Source: JAPLGD01 sp041302745
Lineage (GTDB): Bacteria; Bipolaricaulota; Bipolaricaulia; UBA7950; UBA9294
Direction of reading: 5' to 3'
Length of the DNA: 11,927 nt
NCBI GenBank assembly: GCA_041302745.1
Contig: JBFYQP010000134.1
Span: 1 to 11,927, forward strand
Shown here: positions 8,141-11,927 of the stretch, piece after piece
How the letters are laid out: every line of letters starts with the position of its first letter
How positions within the stretch are numbered: position 1 is the stretch's first letter
Notes under the pieces: model-generated
The model's input: only the letters and a program-made list of their open reading frames with translations
Databases searched by the model: none
What the model was told of the DNA's origin: nothing
Translations under genes and position numbers: made by a program

Positions 8141-8233
8141 GCGGGGACCGGAGGCTCGACAAGGCAGATCAGGATGGCTAAGCCGCGCTCGCGAAACGCA
8201 AGATGCCCTTGCCTGCTGGCGTTGCGCAGATAC

Positions 8234-8262
8234 TTGACATTCGAACATACCGTGTATATAGT
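8234..8262 (+). promoter_or_regulatory. Strong sigma70-type promoter of the c-di-GMP locus
   Basis: A perfect -35 TTGACA (8234-8239), a 17-base spacer and TATAGT (8257-8262, 5/6) form the best promoter in the window. The predicted start near A8269 puts the first helix of the riboswitch about 14 bases into the transcript, as expected for a 5' leader switch. The spacer holds the palindrome TTCGAA (8240-8245). Confidence 0.82.
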
Positions 8263-8282
8263 TGGCGCACTTAGGTCAACAT

Positions 8283-8365
8283 CCTGAAAAGGGCAAACCT
8301 ATCGCGAGGTAGGGGCGCAAAGCCGCGGGCCTCAGAGGACATGATGAGGCGGCCGGGTTACCAGG
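8283..8365 (+). promoter_or_regulatory. Cyclic-di-GMP class I riboswitch (GEMM-I), copy 1
   Basis: The aptamer senses the second messenger c-di-GMP. The conserved core AAAAGGGCAAAC (8287-8298) is followed by hairpin CCTATC-GCGA-GGTAGG (8298-8313) with the GNRA tetraloop required for docking. GCGCAAAGCC (8315-8324) is next, in place of the usual ACGCAAAGCC. Stem GCCTCA/TGAGGC (8329-8334 with 8345-8350) and GGGTTACC (8355-8362) complete it. The closing helix pairs CCTG (8283-8286) with CAGG (8362-8365). The G-rich 5' core (AGGGC) is the same as in the Vibrio Vc2 c-di-GMP aptamer, so c-di-GMP is preferred over the cAMP-GMP variant. It begins about 14 bases after the promoter start and precedes the ribbon-helix-helix gene. 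Confidence 0.93.
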
Positions 8366-8391
8366 CAGACTGGGACCCGGCTTTTGCGTTT
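8352..8391 (+). terminator. Intrinsic terminator acting as expression platform of riboswitch 1
   Basis: GCCGGGT (8352-8358) pairs with ACCCGGC (8375-8381), and inside it CCAG (8361-8364) pairs with CTGG (8370-8373) around a 5-base loop. TTTTGCGTTT (8382-8391) follows. The 5' arm is the 3' part of the aptamer, including its closing CAGG, so aptamer and terminator exclude each other. Ligand binding should stabilise the aptamer and allow read-through, an ON switch. The T-run is interrupted by GCG, so termination may be partial. Confidence 0.82.
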
Positions 8392-8423
8392 CTCGGGCGG
8401 GGATCAGGAAGGGGAGACCAAAG

Positions 8424-8759
8424 ATGCAAACGACGATCTACTACAGCGACGAAGACGCCTACCTGCTCAAGCAGGCCGACGCCAAGGGGCGCCGCGAACG
8501 CAAGAGTCGCAGTGCCGTCATCCTCTCGGTGCTCGAGCAGTACTTCGAGGCCGAGAAGAAGCTCGGAGAGATCCTCATCGACCTCGGGGTCGTGACGCAC
8601 GCCGACTTGGCCAAGGGTCTTGAGCTGCAGCAGACGAGGTTCACCGACAAGCTTCTCGGGGATATACTGCTCGAAGAAGAGTTTGTGACCCCAGAAGCCG
8701 TTGAGCGTGCGCTGTCGATCCAGGGTCGTGGGCGTCAGGCCGACGACGCAGAAGGGTAG
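8424..8759 (+). CDS. Small ribbon-helix-helix protein with C-terminal GspE-N/MshEN-like domain
   Basis: A 111-residue protein with two parts. Residues 3-46 fit a ribbon-helix-helix (CopG/Arc-like) DNA-binding fold: strand TTIYYS, helix DEDAYLLKQADAKG, then helix SRSAVILSVLEQYFEAE. Residues 46-100 hold two 24-residue motifs of the type II secretion ATPase N-terminal (T2SSE_N/MshEN) family. The first, KLGEILIDLGVV and on to Q69, keeps every consensus position except Lys for Arg. The second (L77-Q100) keeps LG and the spacing but has Leu for Arg and Glu for the central Gly. Some MshEN domains bind c-di-GMP; whether this degenerate copy does is unknown. Shine-Dalgarno GGAAGGGGAG (8407-8416) supports the ATG. 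It sits between two c-di-GMP riboswitches, so it is plausibly a c-di-GMP-responsive regulator of the locus. I know no gene name for it. Confidence 0.85.
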   Translation: MQTTIYYSDEDAYLLKQADAKGRRERKSRSAVILSVLEQYFEAEKKLGEILIDLGVVTHADLAKGLELQQTRFTDKLLGDILLEEEFVTPEAVERALSIQGRGRQADDAEG

Positions 8760-8772
8760 CGTTCGAAAACAG

Positions 8773-8848
8773 GGCTGAAAAGGGCAAACTGCCCGCGAGG
8801 GCAGGACGCAAAGCCACAGACCTCACGCAGGGCGCTGGGCTGCCGGCC
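8773..8848 (+). promoter_or_regulatory. Cyclic-di-GMP class I riboswitch (GEMM-I), copy 2
   Basis: A second, more compact aptamer starts 13 bases after the stop of the ribbon-helix-helix gene. The same core AAAAGGGCAAAC (8778-8789) is present. Hairpin CTGCCC-GCGA-GGGCAG (8789-8804) again has a GCGA tetraloop, and GGACGCAAAGCC (8804-8815) matches the consensus. A short CCT/AGG hairpin (8821-8831) follows. GGGCTGCC (8837-8844) stands for GGGTTACC. The closing helix pairs GGCTG (8773-8777) with CGGCC (8844-8848), five pairs with one G-U. No promoter is visible just upstream, so it probably lies inside the transcript from 8269 and controls the secreted-protein genes downstream. Confidence 0.88.
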
Positions 8849-8866
8849 TCAGAACCGAGGAGAGGC
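8846..8866 (+). promoter_or_regulatory. Possible Shine-Dalgarno switch attached to riboswitch 2
   Basis: GCCTC (8846-8850) can pair with GAGGC (8862-8866), or CCTC with GAGG (8857-8860), hiding the strong GAGGAGAGG (8857-8865). The bases C8847 and C8848 also belong to the closing helix of aptamer 2. Ligand-bound aptamer should therefore free the ribosome site, a translational ON switch. The freed site lies 6 bases before GTG 8872, an in-frame alternative start of the next gene. This is inferred from pairing only. Confidence 0.4.
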
Positions 8867-8973
8867 GAAACGTGGGCAGACGGCGCTCGATCGAATCCAG
8901 ATCCCTAGATAGACCAAGCTGCCTCCGTGCCGCCGTTTCCGCTCAAGAGTGCGCAGCATCGAGGAGGGCGGGA

Positions 8974-9354
8974 ATGAAAACGAAGACGAATTTCATTCTG
9001 TTGCTTGTTGTGTTCGCGATGGCGCTCGTGACGGCCGGGCAAGACGGCGTGCGGGTTTTCAACGTGCTCCTATCCGACGAGGACACCGGGTATTTGAGCA
9101 CGTGCACCGAAGTGAGGATCTACAGCATCGATCCGACGCTCGGCACCCGGTTGAGCGAGCTGCCCGTGGTCACGCTTTCCCATCCGGCGAGCCCGATCGA
9201 GCTCACGCTCGATCCCGGGCGTTACGAGATCGCGATCTGGATGTTCTACCTCCCGTTCGAGGTCAAGTACATGGAGTTCGACGTCGCCGAGAACGGCGTG
9301 AACGTAGTCAATGTGATGACGGTCGAGCTCCCCGAAGAGCTCGAGGTGTACTAG
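8974..9354 (+). CDS. Small secreted beta-rich protein of unknown function
   Basis: 126 residues from ATG 8974, which has Shine-Dalgarno GAGGAGGG (8961-8968) and opens a signal peptide: basic MKTKTN, hydrophobic FILLLVVFAMALV, probable cleavage near TAG-QD. The mature part of about 100 residues alternates polar and hydrophobic residues in strand-like runs (VRVFNVLLSD, TEVRIYSID, PIELTLDPGRYEIAIWMFYL, VNVVNVMTVEL). The LDPGRYEIAI turn resembles small beta-sandwich modules such as PEGA or carboxypeptidase-regulatory-like domains, but I do not recognise a family. One cysteine remains in the mature part. An in-frame GTG at 8872 with its own Shine-Dalgarno could add 34 residues before the signal peptide. 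It follows riboswitch 2 and precedes the large surface protein by 78 bp, so it may be a partner, chaperone or minor component of it. Confidence 0.78.
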   Translation: MKTKTNFILLLVVFAMALVTAGQDGVRVFNVLLSDEDTGYLSTCTEVRIYSIDPTLGTRLSELPVVTLSHPASPIELTLDPGRYEIAIWMFYLPFEVKYMEFDVAENGVNVVNVMTVELPEELEVY

Positions 9355-9363
9355 AGGAACCGA

Positions 9364-9401
9364 TGCGCGCCCCCGCGAGCCAGGAAGTAGGCGCGGGCGC
9401 A
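9364..9401 (+). other. Bulged GC hairpin between the two secreted-protein genes
   Basis: TGCG (9364-9367) and CCCGCG (9372-9377), separated by a 4-base bulge, can pair with CGCGGG (9392-9397) and CGCA (9398-9401) around a 14-base loop. No T-run follows. It could protect or pause mRNA between the genes, but no known class is recognised. The Shine-Dalgarno of the next gene (GGAGGTG, 9422-9428) stays free. Confidence 0.3.
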
Positions 9402-9432
9402 CAGCGGAGCACGAAGCAGACGGAGGTGAGCA

Positions 9433-11927
9433 ATGCGTAACGAACGGACGGCGACAAGATCAATGAACGTCGAAGGCATCGGGAGCATGAAGAAGAGTGA
9501 GGTTCGCGGACGAGCAAGCCGCAGCTTCCGGGCGGGCCGGTCTGCCTTCGTGGCATTGCTCGCCGGGGTAGTCTGCCTTGCAGTCGGCCTCCTGGCGGCC
9601 GGCGCGGACTTCCAACTAGGCTACGCGACGGGGATTTGGACTTACTGCGACATCTCGGTGTCGGGACTCAACACGAGCGCCATCTACTGGGGCACGTCGA
9701 CCGGGTATGGGCAGAGTGGGTTTGAGTTCAACGGGACCACGGGAGTCTCGTTCAACTCCGGCGCTCTCTTCGTCATCGGCACGTTTATCCATCACAACAA
9801 GCCTATTCAGGGGTCGACGCCAACGGCGATGGACCTTGAGGTGACGCTCCACTTCACGAATCCTGCGGTGAGCCCCGACCCCGTGTTCGAGTACTCGATG
9901 ACGTTCCAGGAGACGCCGAACGAGCGATACTTGCGGGACTGCCCGAGCTTCCAGATTTCGTCGACGCCGTGCGACGACCGAGTGATCTTCCCGGCATCCA
10001 CAGGCGACGAGACGTTCTGGGTCGGCGACTCACTCTACGAGCTCGAGATCCTCGGCTTCGTCCTGACGCCGACGGGCACGAGCCCGGCGCTCGAGTTCAT
10101 CACCGAAGAGCGCCAAGACAACGTGGCGTACCTCGTGGGGCGGTTGACTCTCGTCTGCACGTTGCCGCAGATCACGAGCCAGCCGGCGTCGGTCACCGTC
10201 TATGAGACCGAGGACGCTGTTTTCAGCGTGACCGCGTCCGGGGCGAACCTCTTCTACCAGTGGTACAAGGACGGCGTCGCCCTCAGCAACGGGGCGGGCA
10301 TCTCCGGCGCGACGACGAGCACCCTGACGCTGACCGCGGTTGACGCGGCCGATGAGGGCTCCTACACGGTCGTCGTCTCCGGCGACTGCGGCGATGTTGA
10401 GTCGAGCGCGGCGATTCTGACGGTCCTCGAGCCGGACTGCGCCAACTACTCGGTCACGTACCTGGGCAGCTCCTACAACGGCTCGACGACGACATTCACA
10501 TACGCCGTAACCGCCTACTCGAGCCCGGCCGTGAGCCACGTCGTTGTCGGGTTCGGGGACTGCATCACGGTGGGGGACGTGGCTTGGACGTCGTACTCCC
10601 CGTGGAGCGTTGGAACCGACCCGATCACGGGGGTGTACGGGATCAAGTTCGATGAGACGCAGGTGGAAGCGGGGGAGACGGAGACCTTCTCGTTCTCCCT
10701 GTACGGGTACTGGCCCGAGGCGACATCGGCGGTCGAGTCCGCGATTCAGGTCGCCGTGAAGCCCGGACAGAAGGTGTGTGTCTTCCCGACGACCGGCCCG
10801 TCGTGCCGGATCGCAGACCTCGAGTTGACGAAGGACGTTGACGACTCGACGCCGGGGATCGGCGACGAGGTCACGTTCACGATCAGCGTGACCAACGACG
10901 GCCCGAGCGACGCGGCCGGCGTAGCGGTCGACGACCTGCTTCCGAGCGGCGTGGACTTTGTGTCGGCTCTCGCGAGCCAGGGAACCTATAGCGATGCGAC
11001 CGGTGTGTGGCAGGTTGGCACGGTGTATGTCGGGGCGACGGAGACGCTGCGGCTGACAGCCACGGTGCGCGAGGCGGGCGACTACGAGAACACTGCGGAA
11101 GTCTCGGCGTCCGACCTCTACGACCCCGACTCGACGCCGGGGAATGGCGTGCCCGGAGAGGACGACCAGGACACCGTGACCCTGATACCCGTCGTTGTCC
11201 CGTCGATCGACATCGAGAAGGCGACGAACGGCGAGGACGCGGACGATGCTCCCGGGCCGTACGTGGCTGCGGGTCTCACCGTCACGTGGGCGTACGTTGT
11301 GACGAACACGGGCAACGTTACGCTGACGAATATCGCAGTGACCGACGACGTCGTGGGACCGATCGGCTCCATCGCGTCGCTGGCGCCCGGGGAGTCGGCG
11401 ACGCTGACCGAGACGGGCTCGGCAATCGCCGGCCAGTACGGGAACACGGGCACTGCCAGCGTCTGGTACGGCGGCGTCGAGTACAGCGATCTCGATGACT
11501 CCCACTACTACGGCTTCCAGCCAGCGGCGCGGCTGACGTTGACGCCGCCCAGCGCGACGAACGCGATCGGCGACACGCACACGTTCACGGTACTGCTCGA
11601 GATCGACAGTGACGGGAACGGGAGCTACGAGACGCTGCCGACGGGCGAGGACATCGAGTTCGCGCTCGTCGGTGTTGGCTCTCTGTCGAACGAAACCCCG
11701 ACGGTCGGCGGCTACGCGACGGTCGACGTCACGTCAGTGGTGGGGGGCGCCTCGACGGTGACGGCGAACTGGGACGGGGTTGTCGCCGAGGTCACCGTGA
11801 CGGCGGCGCCGGACAGCGGCGTGAAAACGTGGGTGTCCCCGGCGATTGACCTGGTGAAGACGGCGTCGAGCGGTCCGTTTGTCGTCGGTTCGACCGTGAC
11901 GTACACGTACTCGGTGACAAACACGGG
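9433..11927 (+). CDS. Large secreted multidomain surface protein, probable adhesin (3' end beyond window)
   Basis: The frame is open from ATG 9433 (Shine-Dalgarno GGAGGTG, 9422-9428) to the window edge: 831 residues with no stop. After a 36-residue basic n-region comes a hydrophobic signal core (38-57). Residues 61-245 resemble a choice-of-anchor K domain (SAIYWGTSTGYGQSGFEF, then SGALFVIGTF and the N-x-P-I strand region). Residues 246-333 are Ig-like (ITSQPASVTV, FYQWYKDG, DEGSYTVVVSG). Residues 337-455 form a beta domain with DPITGVYGIKFDE that I cannot name. Residues 461-585 are a DUF11 repeat (ADLELTKDVDDSTPG, GDEVTFTISVTNDGPSDAAG). Residues 591-696 are a related IDIEKATNG repeat, 697-795 an Ig-like module, and from 803 another repeat begins (AIDLVKTASSGPF). 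Such proteins are cell-surface or matrix adhesins; the cell-wall or outer-membrane anchor is not visible. It is the last gene seen downstream of both c-di-GMP riboswitches. Confidence 0.88.
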   Translation, partial: MRNERTATRSMNVEGIGSMKKSEVRGRASRSFRAGRSAFVALLAGVVCLAVGLLAAGADFQLGYATGIWTYCDISVSGLNTSAIYWGTSTGYGQSGFEFNGTTGVSFNSGALFVIGTFIHHNKPIQGSTPTAMDLEVTLHFTNPAVSPDPVFEYSMTFQETPNERYLRDCPSFQISSTPCDDRVIFPASTGDETFWVGDSLYELEILGFVLTPTGTSPALEFITEERQDNVAYLVGRLTLVCTLPQITSQPASVTVYETEDAVFSVTASGANLFYQWYKDGVALSNGAGISGATTSTLTLTAVDAADEGSYTVVVSGDCGDVESSAAILTVLEPDCANYSVTYLGSSYNGSTTTFTYAVTAYSSPAVSHVVVGFGDCITVGDVAWTSYSPWSVGTDPITGVYGIKFDETQVEAGETETFSFSLYGYWPEATSAVESAIQVAVKPGQKVCVFPTTGPSCRIADLELTKDVDDSTPGIGDEVTFTISVTNDGPSDAAGVAVDDLLPSGVDFVSALASQGTYSDATGVWQVGTVYVGATETLRLTATVREAGDYENTAEVSASDLYDPDSTPGNGVPGEDDQDTVTLIPVVVPSIDIEKATNGEDADDAPGPYVAAGLTVTWAYVVTNTGNVTLTNIAVTDDVVGPIGSIASLAPGESATLTETGSAIAGQYGNTGTASVWYGGVEYSDLDDSHYYGFQPAARLTLTPPSATNAIGDTHTFTVLLEIDSDGNGSYETLPTGEDIEFALVGVGSLSNETPTVGGYATVDVTSVVGGASTVTANWDGVVAEVTVTAAPDSGVKTWVSPAIDLVKTASSGPFVVGSTVTYTYSVTNT

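Noticed and set aside
8198..8212. GCAAG/CTTGC inverted repeat upstream of the c-di-GMP promoter as an operator or terminator
   Set aside because: Only 5 bp with no T-run and no matching copy elsewhere in the locus; chance is likely.
8283..8365. cAMP-GMP (GEMM-Ib) rather than c-di-GMP specificity
   Set aside because: The core AGGGC keeps the G found in Vc2-type c-di-GMP aptamers. This is judged by alignment from memory, so it remains testable by binding.
8875..8938. Long-range pairing ACGGCG (8880-8885) with CGCCGT (8931-8936) followed by TTT as a second terminator
   Set aside because: The loop is 45 bases and the T-run is only three, so it is too weak to call, although it could add structure to the riboswitch 2 leader.
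10030..11580. 516-codon open frame on the minus strand opposite the surface-protein gene
   Set aside because: Arg/Asp/Val-rich low-complexity translation with no domain, signal or Shine-Dalgarno. The plus strand here encodes clear Ig and DUF11 modules, so this is a GC-driven shadow frame.

Overview
The window is bacterial chromosome, GC-rich (about two-thirds GC by eye), with dense genes and Shine-Dalgarno sequences before several of them. I see no tRNA, rRNA, CRISPR array or transposase. The phylum cannot be named from the sequence. A partial division cluster behind mutS, c-di-GMP riboswitches and DUF11-type surface proteins would fit an uncultured or deep-branching lineage, but that is a guess.

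Left part (1-8102), housekeeping. The 5' end of a triosephosphate isomerase gene leaves the window on the minus strand (1-257). Divergent from it is mnmG (451-2295, +), a tRNA wobble-uridine modification gene. Converging on mnmG with a 3-bp gap is a tightly packed minus-strand operon, read from right to left: mutS (mismatch recognition), rsmH (16S rRNA methyltransferase), an ftsL-like gene and ftsI (septal transpeptidase). rsmH-ftsL-ftsI is the usual head of the division/cell-wall cluster. Here mutS stands in front of it and murE/murF/mraY do not follow.

Right part (8103-11927), a cyclic-di-GMP locus on the plus strand. A strong sigma70-type promoter (8234-8262) starts a transcript that at once enters a class I c-di-GMP riboswitch (GEMM-I, 8283-8365). 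Its 3' strand is shared with an intrinsic terminator (8352-8391). Next comes a 111-residue protein joining a ribbon-helix-helix DNA-binding domain to a GspE-N/MshEN-like domain, a family in which some members bind c-di-GMP. Thirteen bases after its stop is a second class I aptamer (8773-8848). It has no obvious terminator but lies against a Shine-Dalgarno sequence. Then come a small secreted beta-rich protein (8974-9354) and a large secreted multidomain protein (9433 to the window edge, 831 residues visible). The latter has a choice-of-anchor-K-like N-terminal domain, an Ig-like domain and DUF11-type repeats.

Read together, the right part looks like a surface-adhesin operon sensing c-di-GMP at up to three points: two RNA switches and one possible protein receptor that may also be a DNA-binding regulator. 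The aptamers are supported directly by sequence and pairing. Ligand binding by the protein, the ON direction of the switches and the adhesin role are inferences.
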